Assembly (NCBI GenBank): GCA_030685235.1
Contig: MU839261.1
Coordinates: 1 to 64,000, forward strand
Direction: 5' to 3'
DNA: 64,000 bases
DNA from: Copromyces sp. CBS 386.78
Taxonomy: Eukaryota; Ascomycota; Sordariomycetes; Sordariales; Sordariaceae
Below the pieces are notes generated by a model, which saw only the letters and a program-made list of their open reading frames with translations, was not told the DNA's origin and searched no databases. Below are positions 35,501 to 45,759 of the stretch, piece by piece (positions within the stretch are counted from its first letter, which is position 1; every line of letters starts with the position of its first letter). A program made the position numbers and the translations under genes.

Positions 35501-37949
35501 ATAGATTGCACCGCCGCAAGCGTCATGCCGTGACCGAAGTGAGCTCTCTCGATCTAGCCCAAGGTGGATAAGGAGGCTATCACAAGAAAGAGCTTGGCAA
35601 GGCAGGCTTCCTTGACGAGCGAAATACCGTCCCCATGATGATCTCAGACCGGCTGGGTGCCTGCGTGGCGCATACTCCGAAGCGGGTGGAGTCGCGAGTT
35701 GATTTCATGAGCCTGATGAAAACCCATGAGACTCCGTCCTCTGCGTCTCTTGCTTGTCTCGAAACCGCACCCGCATTTGTCTGTCCCACAAGCATGTCAC
35801 TACACGCCTCATATCTCGGCCCGTCAGCTATGTCGCTCAAGACGGTAGATCATGGTTACTCGATGGTATTCCCCACTTGACCCGTGGTAATGTGTGACAG
35901 GCTTTCAGTTCGAACTTTACGCTTGACACATTAATCGGACGATGATCTGCTTGTCTCATGGGAGGCCGTGGCCTGCTGTCAGGGAACTGCTAGTCTCACC
36001 AAAATGGTCTAGGGCGTAACACGGCGCCGATGTGTCTCCGATTATGGCAGAAGTCTTGGCTGGGGGTTGAATGGCTATCTGGGATTGCCCAGGGGCTGGG
36101 CGTCAGTTGGCCCATTGTTGTCCACCATGGATTTGGGTGAGACAAGATTCAGAAACCACCCTGACTTGTCCATCATCAAGTGAACCAGCAATCTAGCGTT
36201 GCCCAGTTTGGCTCGGAAAGTCGGAGTCCATAAGTCACCACCAAGTCAGAGGGGCAAGCAGACGTTGGTGATGGTTGATAACGTCAGAAGGGCAGGTGAG
36301 CAAAGCTGCAACCAGCATACGGCTATGCCTCCAAAGGCCAGACCATCTTTGCCTCCTCGTGCATAGACTGTGAAACACTATCAGGTAACGGGATCTTTCG
36401 TGATGGCTGGTACCTGCACGGAAAGCTTGGATGCCTGCCATGCAGAGATATCTTGGTTGGGGCAGCTTACTCACGATCCCGTCGGAGCGACACCTCCCTG
36501 ATGCCTCGAAACTCGCCAAACATGGCACCACGACGACATGGAAGATGGGCAACCCTTCACACCCGATTCGTAAAGAATGCTTCAAGGAGGGGAGAGTTTT
36601 GGCTTGGAAACTAAGAATAGCACGGACAGACGGATGATGAGAGGGGATAGGCGCCTCGTTCTTGATGCATGCGAGGTCCGGACACGAGATCACGCTCCGA
36701 TCAGGGCGCGAACGTCCCGGGGCTCTCATAGGCGCTTCGCCGTCATCACCCTCCCGGTCGGTCTTTCAATATGAAGATGCAGAAGGTTGTTTGAATCAGC
36801 AAATGCAGGAAAACACCCGGGGTCATCTCCATTGCTGGCTATGTCGGATCCGGCATGGAGGCCTGCGGTCACGATTGCAAGCTGACAATGGAGCTGGCAT
36901 AGGTCGTCAGTTGCTTCACTTGATTGGCAAGCCCGAAATATTTTGGGGCTCCCTTCTCATCGGACTGTGTCTATGTGAAGCAATAGTCACGGGCAAATAT
37001 TCGGCCCAAGACAATCCTCAAATCTGCCCAGACGAGCCACCCATCTTCAGGTTTATCGAAGGCTTCCGAGCCAAGCTAATCCCCATTGGCCGAGAAGAAG
37101 GTCAACAAGAGTTCCGGAGATAATGAGGACATCAAGGGTCTTCTTCCGCTAGGGCAAGCGATGCGCCAATCTTGGTCGAATGGATTTGAATGATCCATTA
37201 TCCCCTGCTTTCAGGCTTCCATAGACGGTTAGCTCTTCAGTCAGTTTCCGGATGGTTCTCCGGTCTTTCTGCACGCTGTAAGGGTACGAGACACTTCAAA
37301 CCAGCTAGTCGTCCACGGGGTTTGTTTTGTGCGAGGGTGGCTTCTAGAAGGCAGGAGGTGAAGCCACCAAAGAAAAGGCAGAGAAATGTGGAAAACATGC
37401 ACCCCCGATGATGGCGGTGCCAGGGCCCGCGACGGGATGGGATGGGAACCACACCTCAGGCAATGGCCAACGGTTTTTAAGGAGGCTTACAGCACGGGCC
37501 TCACCACACCTGGACCCCATGCCCGGAAGCATGACCTGCATCATTGGTGGACATGCGCCCGGACCCGTTCAGGGCCTTTTTCACCCACTCAAAGGCATCG
37601 GAGGCGCGAGAAGTCTTGGCCTCCGTGTTTGCCTGCCCGTGCCATTCCTTCCTCACCTTGACTGTTCCTTCTTTCTTTCTACACTAGACCTACTCCTTCC
37701 CTTGACCATGACGTACCCAAGCTGATCCAGTCAAAATACCTTGCATGCGATGGAAGTTGCCGTCCACACGATACAGTCATTTGCACTATACCGTACCTAA
37801 CCATTGCCATCCCTGCGGGGCCCCATCTCGTTGTTGCCTGGGAGGAGGAGGCATCCGGTCTGCGAGCCTCTCTTGCTTACAACATCATCTCTTTCTTTGT
37901 TTGTGCAATCAACATCCAACCTCAAGGTACCTTTCAGCAAAGTTACCTA
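26548..37949. other. 11.4-kb region with no supported protein gene
   Basis: The longest open frames here (up to 186 codons, for example 30058-29498 minus) show no domain, no coherent splice partners and no coding-like composition. Base composition is normal, so this is neither a RIP block nor visible transposon DNA. Its position upstream of the vib-1-like gene suggests an extended promoter and 5' UTR. Nothing else could be identified by eye. Confidence 0.5.
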
Positions 37950-39831
37950 ATGCCGAAAAAGAGACTCCAGTTCAAACAATATTCCAAACCGCAGTCGACT
38001 GCTCCAGCTTCGTTGAGCTCCACCGCTGCGGGCGCCGGCAGCCACAATGGTGCGTTACCTGAACTTGCCCGCTACACCACCCACCCTCTCTGTGTAGCCC
38101 GTCATCTCATTCATTCCCTTCATCCACCCCTTGCCTTACCCTGATAGCCAGCCCTCCCCCTCCCCCTGTCTGGCTGTCTAATCCGGCGATTGGGCGGGTG
38201 CATGACCCGCAAAGCTATCGTGCTCCTCGAGCCTCGCCCGGTGCCTTTGGCAGAGACTGTTCATACACCGGTGATGGATGATGCCAACAAGGGCGAGCAT
38301 AGTTTATCTAGCATGGCTTGTTGTGCTAACACACTGGACTATAGGTGAATCAGAAAGTCGTGGTGTCAACCAGCTGCTCGCTGAAATGCGCCGTTTCGGT
38401 GTGAACAGTAATAGTAATGCTCAGGGTGCATTAGATGTTCGCCCGACGGTGCCACCGGTCATCCGGGATATTTTCCAGCTACCCGAGACACCGGCGCCTA
38501 GGCCGCGTCCGGGTCGGGGCCGGGGTGGACCCCGTGTCGATGCCGCCGGAAGGAGGTTGCCTCCCGGTCCGGCCCCGCCCCAGAGCTGGCTAAATCGGCC
38601 GGCACACGGAATAGTTTCCACAGTGCCTCATCAGTCCGGCTCAGACGGACGCCGCCTTGACCAGCACATGTTGCCCGAGTTGAATCTTCCGGCCCGAGGT
38701 AGTCTAATCGACTTGACTCTCCGGCAATTCGCACACAGCTGGGATTTCCAAAGAGAGTACTGTCACTACCACCTCTACCATCTACCTACACACCTTCGCG
38801 AATCACTGGTGGCCTACCTCAGCATATGGAGGGACCCCGGCCACGTCACCCTTGCAGACCTCAAAGCTATTCTCCTCCCTCCACAAAAGCAAGAAGATGA
38901 CGATGACGACGACGACGACGACGACCAACTATCAAAAGAGGACTACCTCGACCCTAGTATCGCCAACAAAGACTTCCACCACCTCGATCTCTCCCATTCT
39001 ATCGGCACCTCCCTCTCCCTCCGCGAGCTCACCGACCTTCTTTTCCCTCCCAAACCCACCGCCAGCAAAACCATCACCGCCGCATCCCTCCACACCTCTG
39101 AACCCAAGGACTCATGGGAAGACTCAGCCGACGAAGAAGACGAATTCCAACCGGAAGCCCCCCAAATCCCCCGCCCTCTCCTGCCCAACCTGACGCACCT
39201 CTCTCTCTCTCTCACTCCCAACCCTCTCGCCTCTTCCACCTTCACGACCCCAGGGACATTAGGTAACCACCCCTTACCCTCCTGGCGGCACCTCCTCGCC
39301 TTCGCCTCTCACCACCCCACCCTCACCTATTTGTCTTTGGCCAACTGGCCCGAACCCTCTCTCACCCCCAACGCTAAGTACGCATCCTTCGTCACCGCCC
39401 AGGGGAGGAGGGTGCAATACGGCGGTACGGGCCCCTATAGCCACTCGCTAGATAATGACTGGTCAGAGGCTATCCTAGTATTAAGGAGGCTGAGCCGGGC
39501 TTGGTACAGACTGGAGTGGTTAGATCTCAGAGGGTGTGGGGGTTGGTGGGAGGCTTTGTGGGCGGTAACTCGGGGGCCAGGCGGGGATTTGGATCAGGAT
39601 GGTATGGAACCTGGGGGAATGGCTAGGGGAGGAGGAGACGTCAGAGAAGGGGATAGAGTAGATTGGAGGGTGGATTGGGGGAAGGTGGACACCGTTGTCT
39701 TTGGTATTGAAGAAGAAAGGGCCAAATTTTTGGGTGGGAATGAGGAGGTGGTAGCGGAGAAGGGGAAGAGGCTGGAGAGGCATGTTAGAGGTGTCAGGCA
39801 GGGGAGGGGGAGGTGGTTTACTGTTTGTTGA
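37950..39831 (+). CDS. Conserved-looking acidic protein with LRR-like C-terminal half
   Basis: Exon 1 (37950-38049) encodes MPKKRLQFKQYSKPQSTAPA. The intron is 38050-38344 (GTGCGT donor, CTAAC branch near 38325, ACTATAG acceptor, phase 1). Exon 2 (38345-39831) completes a protein of about 528 residues. A basic Pro/Arg/Gly-rich segment (PAPRPRPGRGRGG) is followed by helical parts, a poly-Asp run (about 38897-38924) and an acidic linker. The C-terminal half has LRR-like strands (LTHLSLSLTPN, LTYLSLANW, LEWLDLRGCGG). There is no signal peptide: the hydrophobic start at 38278 in the same frame lies within the intron and should not be used. The basic N-terminus suggests a nuclear or RNA-bound protein, but I cannot name the family. 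The splice model is strong. Confidence 0.75.
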
Positions 39832-40457
39832 GGAGAATTGGGGTAATGAGAGAGGTCTTTCTGGTGTGGACGGGATGAATTGGATAATAACGTAAATGAA
39901 ATGGAAATATGGGACGGATAGATTGTTGTTCATATGACTGAGCGACAACATACAATCCAAATGCTGTTCTGTTTATTCGTCCAAGTCCCTCTTATGACTG
40001 ACATATGTTGATGAGCAAACTCGATGATGGACGCTGTTCATCCTTCCTTCATTGATATAATAATAGTCTTATTCCCTATGCTACTTATCTATAGCGCCTT
40101 ATTGGCATGGGGTACTTCTCCTGGTTCTCTAGAGGAAACCGTGCGGCGATAAGCGCCGTCGGATGAAAACCGCCAGCTCCTTTCGGTCGCGAATGAATCG
40201 CGCCTACTCCATCTCGATTCCATCTGTAGCGGTGCTCACCCACCGCCCCAGCAAACAAGCCACTTCCCCTCTACCGCCTTCGATCCAACACCAGAACAAT
40301 CGAGACACCGCTCTCGCACGCTGCTCCTTCCTCCCAAACCACCCATGGCAATCGTCCCTTCCCCATCGTTTGCCCTTACTCCCGCCTCGTCATCATCCCC
40401 CAAACTCCTACGATTCCACCAAGGTTTTCACAAGCGCAAGGGCCTCTCCTTTCCCTC
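39832..40457. other. Intergenic, no gene supported
   Basis: 3' flank of the preceding gene. An open frame at 40163-40525 ends inside what looks like a promoter and leader for the short frame at 40527, so it is not accepted as coding. Confidence 0.5.
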
Positions 40458-40465
40458 TATATAAG
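40458..40465 (+). promoter_or_regulatory. TATA-box-like sequence
   Basis: TATATAAG stands 62 nt before the ATG of the 56-codon frame at 40527 and is followed by a pyrimidine-rich leader, as in many ascomycete promoters. Confidence 0.5.
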
Positions 40466-40526
40466 AACTCCTCCCTGCCGCCATCTTTCGAGCTTTCCCT
40501 TCTTCCCCATCTGACCAGCTCTTAAG

Positions 40527-40697
40527 ATGGCGTCCTCTTCTGCTGGCCGCACTCCCGACCGTCCTCCCGGCCGCCCTTCCAACCCCCTGGGCCTCGCGAC
40601 TTCCTTCATTGATAGGGAGGGACCTCCGCTCTGGAATCTCCCCGTCCGTGTCAAGTTTCAACGACTTGACCGTGCGGACATGACAGAATGTGCTTGA
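40527..40697 (+). CDS. Possible small protein, 56 residues
   Basis: The ATG at 40527 opens a 56-codon frame (begins MASSSAGRTPDRPPGRPSNP, ends MTECA) with C-ending codons dominant, as in the confident genes here. It follows a TATA-like box and a CT-rich leader. There is no signal peptide, membrane segment or known motif. It ends 76 bp before a MITE-like insertion, so the frame could be a remnant of a longer gene. Chance occurrence cannot be excluded. Confidence 0.35.
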   Translation: MASSSAGRTPDRPPGRPSNPLGLATSFIDREGPPLWNLPVRVKFQRLDRADMTECA

Positions 40698-40773
40698 CCA
40701 AGGCAACTGCTAGTTGAAGATTTTGATATGAAAAGAATCCAGTGTTTGTTTGCGAGCATTGATGTTGGCCTTA

Positions 40774-41185
40774 GGGCGTGTTTGGTTCAACCATCAAAAC
40801 AAAAGTTTGTATGGGGAAATTATCCCTGTCAGCCAACACATTGCAAATCGTAAGATAGATCCGGCGTCGGACCTCCTTTACCCCCTGTAACCCCCCTGTA
40901 ACCCCCCTGTGAGCTAATGCACCAGGCTCTTGGCCGTACCTCCCCTGTATGCGCCGTGCATGTGCTTACATGAGGTCTTATCAACTTCCTAATCCGGTAT
41001 AGTGATAGTTCATTCTGTTGGTTTCTATCTTCACGGGTTGGACCATGAAGATAGAGCGTTTTGTTGGTTGACAGGGGTAGAGGATGGTACAAAGCGCTAT
41101 CTACAGCCTGCAGATGGCACTTTGTACCCTCCTCTACCCCTGTTGAAAACAGATGGAAAAGTTGTTGGTTGAACCAAACGCGCCC
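40774..41185. mobile_element. MITE-like element, PIF/Harbinger type (412 bp)
   Basis: The ends are inverted repeats of about 20 bp: GGGCGTGTTTGGTTCAACCA on the left, and on the right a sequence whose reverse complement is GGGCGCGTTTGGTTCAACCA (one mismatch). TTA flanks both ends (40771-40773 and 41186-41188), a 3-bp target duplication of the TWA type used by PIF/Harbinger elements. Inside is a strong 27-bp hairpin (41071-41097 with 41118-41144, two mismatches) and a CCCCCTGTAA direct repeat at about 40880-40911. No coding frame is present, so movement would need a transposase made elsewhere. Confidence 0.82.
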
Positions 41186-41316
41186 TTAATCCTCCAGTTT
41201 TTCTCTCCAATCCAGTCACCAACCAACTTGACTGAAATCGGGAACTGTTGGCGTCCTTTCATAGTTTTACTTGTTTGTAACTAGCTAAGGTAGCTAGTCT
41301 TTTTTCGTCCAGCATC

Positions 41317-41318
<2 letters not shown>

Positions 41319-41360
<42 letters not shown>
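41319..41360 (+). repeat. Poly(A) tract
   Basis: Twenty-nine A residues, one G, then twelve A residues. It lies between the two MITE-like elements. No retroposed gene could be recognised immediately upstream. Confidence 0.95.
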
Positions 41361-41362
<2 letters not shown>

Positions 41363-41540
41363 GGAGAAGGAACATGGGGCAGCGATAATCTAATTGGTCA
41401 GATCGCATTTTTTGCAATGAATGGTATGATAATTTCTCTATGCTGTTTGGTACGCTCGGTATCCACGCTCAGCCACGGTGGACGAGGCTGTCTGTTTTGT
41501 CGATCAAGGTAAGGTAGTGTAGTGTAAAAACGCCTATGTT

Positions 41541-41949
41541 ATGTTCGGAAGCCCAGTATACTAGTATAGTAGAGGTTGCATATACTGTTGATGGCCTGCA
41601 GCGAAATCGCTGTACAGTAATACAACAGTAATGCACCCCAAACTCCCCCATAACGGTCTCAGGTTCGTTGGTACTGTTGTACTGGCTGGAAATCCAGTCT
41701 TTAGTGCTCTCATACTCATGGGTTTTTACGCAGTATGAAAGCGAAGAACGCAGTAAGAACTCCAACGATTTCTAGCCTTCTAATTGGTCAAATGCAGCCC
41801 ATTGGGGGAGTTGGAGGTCGTTGGGGGAAGTGCAGCGACTTGCAGATTTTTATTGGAAAACAGCCGAACGCAGAAAACACGGCAGTATGCCGTTGCTTAC
41901 TGCTATATAAACTTCCTTACTATTACTGGCATACTGGGCTTCCGAACAT
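41541..41949. mobile_element. MITE-like palindromic element (409 bp)
   Basis: A perfect 19-bp terminal inverted repeat, ATGTTCGGAAGCCCAGTAT (41541-41559), is matched by its inverse at 41931-41949. Weaker inverted similarity continues about 25 bp inward (CTAGTATAGTAGAGG against CCAGTAATAGTAAGG). Further inside, ACTCCCCCA near 41640 is inverted as TGGGGGAGT near 41805. No coding capacity is present. The target duplication is unclear; an AT dinucleotide at each edge is possible, so the superfamily is not assigned. Confidence 0.72.
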
Positions 41950-42122
41950 GCATTAGCCTCGAACAACTCAGCCTCCAGGCGTCGCATTTATATCGGATTC
42001 AGCCTTGGCAGCATCGCTAAGCTCGCATTGCTCGGATTCTGTAGGACGCAACGGCATCAGAGTTGAGTCGAACAGATGAAGTTGTTCAACTGAAGTTAGT
42101 CTAGTTTATTATCACCAACTTG

Positions 42123-42128
42123 TATAAA
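42123..42128 (+). promoter_or_regulatory. TATA box of the secreted-protein gene
   Basis: TATAAA lies 151 nt upstream of the ATG at 42279. The leader contains a (CAA)n repeat at about 42183-42208 and the start has a CACC-ATG context. The region 41950-42278 is this gene's promoter and leader. Confidence 0.6.
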
Positions 42129-42278
42129 GAGAGGCTTCCTCCTCGCCATTCTTGCTGGTGATTCATCTCATCATCACACAAGCAACAACAACAACAACAA
42201 CAACAACAGCCATTCACCCAGCTTAACATCTCTTCCACAACCTAAAGTCGTCTTTTTCTGTTCTTTCTCTTCCCCACC

Positions 42279-42763
42279 ATGAAGACTCAATCGATCCTCA
42301 TCGCCCTCGGCAGCATGCTCCTTGCCGTCCAGGACGTTTCCGCCGAATGCTACACATCTGGTGACAAGTGGCCCAACAAGGAAGAAGCCCGGCGGTTCGT
42401 CATCGATGCTTGCAACAACCAGGGTGGAATGTTCACCGGCACCTACTCCAAAGGACAAACCAAGGCCATGTGCCCGAGATCCAACGGGCTCGGCCTGCTT
42501 TTCGAGGTCCAGAACCTCACCCCGAACGAGGGCCAGTCCGATCTCAACAACGCCGAGTGCACCGTCCGCTTGGAAAACGAGATCAATGGCTGTGATAGGG
42601 GCGGCCAGTCGACTATTTCCGGTTGGCGCTTCCGGTAAGTTCTTGGTCCCTTGGACGGACGGGGATTTTTTTTTTTTTTTTACAACAACGGAGTTGTCTT
42701 TTTGATGAATGGCCTTTGGCTGACCTTCATGATTCTTGTAGCGCCGACCCTGGTGCCTGCTAA
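42279..42763 (+). CDS. Small secreted six-cysteine protein
   Basis: Exon 1 (42279-42634) and exon 2 (42742-42763) are joined by an intron at 42635-42741 (GTAAGT donor, CTGAC branch near 42719, TTGTAG acceptor, phase 2); the ending becomes GWRFRADPGAC. The protein has about 125 residues. A signal peptide (MKTQSILIALGSMLLAVQDV, cut after SA) precedes a mature domain with six cysteines: ECYT, DACN, AMCP, AECT, NGCD and the final C. The pattern 'G-W-F..DP..G.C' with an EINGC-GG segment is common in small secreted fungal proteins. It may belong to the Y3-like glycan-binding fold, but that is a guess from memory of the pattern. The short last exon supplies the sixth cysteine. Confidence 0.82.
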
Positions 42764-44039
42764 GTCACCTAGGTACTGATGGGCGAGACCGCTGGGATGC
42801 GTGGCTGGAGTTGGCTGGTACTGGTAGGCGCGAGCTAATGCGCACTATTTCAACGAAGGTGAATATATGGGGACGGGGGGAGGATGTTATCTTCTGGGCT
42901 GGTAGTCAAATTGGTCCTGAGCGTTCGTTGTTGGTGTGCGGGTGGCCTTTCAGTTCTATTCGCTTGTTAGTCGAAGCACTCATGGTAGTCAATGTTTGAG
43001 CTGGTGAACGAGAAGTCTGTAGCTTTGATGTACTGCCTGCCTATCAGTAGAAGCGTGGTGTTGCTGAGTGACTGTGGCTGGGTTGAGGGCGCAGATGAGT
43101 GTGGTGATGCAGAATAAAACGAGCATCAAGGGCCATGGGTTTGTTTATCCCGACAATGCGAATGTTAGGTACCAGGTAAGGGGTTTTTAGGTTGGTGGTA
43201 GTTCAACGGTTACCAGATTCCAGAATTAGGGTTTGGCAGCAACAGTCGAGGCCTGATAAATAACAGGAAGTGGAAGCCAGTCCTGGTGAGCTTGTTGGGT
43301 GATTCCTAGATAGGTTGTTGAAGGCCATCATCCAACGAACAGTCACTGCAGCATGTCATGACAAGCACGAGGCATCCCGGTCACCGGCGGGCGCTTGTTT
43401 TGACGTTGGTTCAAGAAAGGCGTTGGCTCTGGTTGCTCGTTCGCCGTTGGTGACTGGTGACTGGCGACTGGCGACTGAACAATCCGATGGCGTTGGATGA
43501 CGTGAGAGGTCGAGTTCGTTCTCCACCAAAATCCTGCTCGCCTACTTCCGAGGAAGCTCTGTGCGGAAGAAAATTGCACCCCGCGATTTCATGGGACTCT
43601 GGTGGAAAGAAAGAAATAAGGAAGGGTCCTGGACGCCCGAGCTTGAAGAAAGGAAGATCCTTGTCAGCGACAAAATGCAGGAAGCACGGGCCATGGCGGA
43701 TCGTTTCTGAAACAGGCTGTTGAGGACGAAAAAGCGGAAAGAGTGGCCAATCAGAATGCGGTGCCTGAGCTCACGATTGTTGGTCGCGACCCTAGCGAGC
43801 CTGAGAAAGAAAGAGGAAAAAGGACCAGACCCCAAACACAATTTCCGGGAACCACTGGGCACTCAAATGTGCCGCAACTCTGCAACTGAAAGAAACAGAC
43901 ACTAACCAAGTGGCTCTTTCTGGTACTTTCGCATTGTTGGCATCGAATTCCTTTCATTCCTTGTTCCCAGAAAAGAAAAGCAAACTTAGCGGAACATATG
44001 GGGGGGTGGTAAACCTCCACTTGACGGCTGACTCAGAAT
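42764..44039. other. Intergenic, no gene supported
   Basis: Normal-composition DNA between the secreted-protein gene and the edge of the RIP block. Only short overlapping frames are present and none has splice or motif support. Confidence 0.55.
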
Positions 44040-44999
44040 TATCTGTGCTGAAACCGTTATATAAATAAGCCGCTTACAAAAATAATATTTATTTTAATAT
44101 CGGTTACTTGATATAACCTCAGAACGGACCGCTTAACCAGCAAAAGTTATCGCATCAATACCAGTATACAAAAATGGCCACATTTAACTAACTAAAAAAA
44201 ATATAATTATCGCTAACCTATCTCTATATAGTTACATTTTATTATCTATTATTTATATTAACTACTTACTTAGTTAACGGTTGGTTTTATATACTATTGT
44301 ATTACTGTATTATAATAGTTAGTTTTTTTATAGCGGACACTTTTATATATAATTAATTGGATTCTCTATTACCTATCTTAGCTATACTAAAATCATTATA
44401 CAATAGTTTACTATATTTAAGCAGTAGATTATCTAAGCTTTAAAATATTATAGTAATTTACTCTATTAATTATAGTATAACTATTCGAGTCGGGTTATAT
44501 ATTTGTAGCGGCTTGTCTAAATTAGTAATTAACCTTATTAACGGCTTTCCTAGTAAATTATATACCAACCGTATAATAATAATTTCATAATACTAGCTAT
44601 TCAAATTGGGTCTTAATTATTCTATTGAACTAAAGGTTAGTTTATTCGGCGTTAGTTAATTAGGTTATAAGTTTGTTAGTTTTAATATTTATTATATTTT
44701 CCAATCGTTTATCGATATATTCTATATAGTTATTATTCTATTACCGTTTAGCTCTAACTAATATAAATAATTATTAATACATTCAATTATTTATTAGGAA
44801 ATCGGTATATAAACGGTTTAGGGATCCTTAACTATTACTTAGGTAGACCGTAGCCAAATCTAGCCGCTATATATATCTAATAGATATTCAACCTTCTTTA
44901 GCCGGATAGTGCAAAAATAACCGCTAAAGTCGAAATAACTATTGGATTATCTATACGCTAGATTAAGTTAGGGTATCGTACTAATTTAATTTATTAATT

Positions 45000-45243
45000 A
45001 AAATTAAAAGGAGCGCTCGAATAGTAATAGGCGATACCTTTTAATAACCCTACGTTCGAATAGTAATAGGTATCGTAATACCTTCCGAGTCTACTATAGC
45101 GCTATTCGTTCGAGTAGTAATAGGTACCGTACCTTCTAGACTATAATAAGTATCGTTCGAATAATAACGGATGGGTATACTTTCTAGACTATTATATCGC
45201 TTAAATAATAATAAGCATACCCGGCGGGACCTTCCAGACTATG
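45000..45243 (+). repeat. Degenerate tandem repeat
   Basis: Four to five imperfect copies of a unit of about 50-60 bp built on 'CGTTCGAATAGTAATAGG' and 'ACCTTCTAGACTAT' (for example near 45051, 45108, 45153 and 45195). Confidence 0.7.
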
Positions 45244-45759
45244 TCGCGACGCCCCCGACGTATATCGATTATAATTAGTTTTCAATTGGAAAATTTCGTA
45301 TTGGTGATTTCTTCCGAGTCCTATTCCTGTTCTGTACCCTTATAGCAATTAATTCGTTAATTATTATTATTATTATCGCTGCCCGCCTTTCGGTATATTA
45401 TAATCGATAATAATAATGCTAACTCTAACTCTGGCTAGAACTAGATTCGGATTTATACAGTAGACTTATACTAATATTGTATAACCGCGTATTATTAGAA
45501 TTGATACTACCGCTAATTACAACCCTTCGCGTCTTTTGTCTTTCGGCCCTCTATTAATATTCAATTTATATCGTAGCTATATAAAATAGGATAGAATATA
45601 CACTCAATTTACTAATTATAATATTTATTATAGACAATATCTCAATTTCAACTATCCTAGCCCGGCAATAAGATATTACAGTCCGAATCCAAGCCCCCTT
45701 ACTTCCCCTACCCCGTCGCTAACCCCCAATTACTTAGTAATTATATCCGGAATTTAGAT

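Noticed and set aside
36662..37123. 153-codon plus-strand frame
   Set aside because: No domain or splice partner; ordinary for chance in an 11-kb gene-free region.
38278..38344. Alternative start with a signal-peptide-like N-terminus for the 517-codon frame
   Set aside because: The segment lies inside an intron with a good CTAAC branch and acceptor. The upstream exon starting MPKKRLQ joins in phase.
40163..40525. 120-codon plus-strand frame before the 56-codon gene
   Set aside because: It overlaps a TATA-like box and pyrimidine-rich leader, and its composition looks non-coding.
45360..45420. Possible CRISPR-like or short regular repeats in the AT-rich block
   Set aside because: Repeats are irregular microsatellite-like TAT/TAA runs without spacers, in a eukaryotic genome where CRISPR arrays are not expected.
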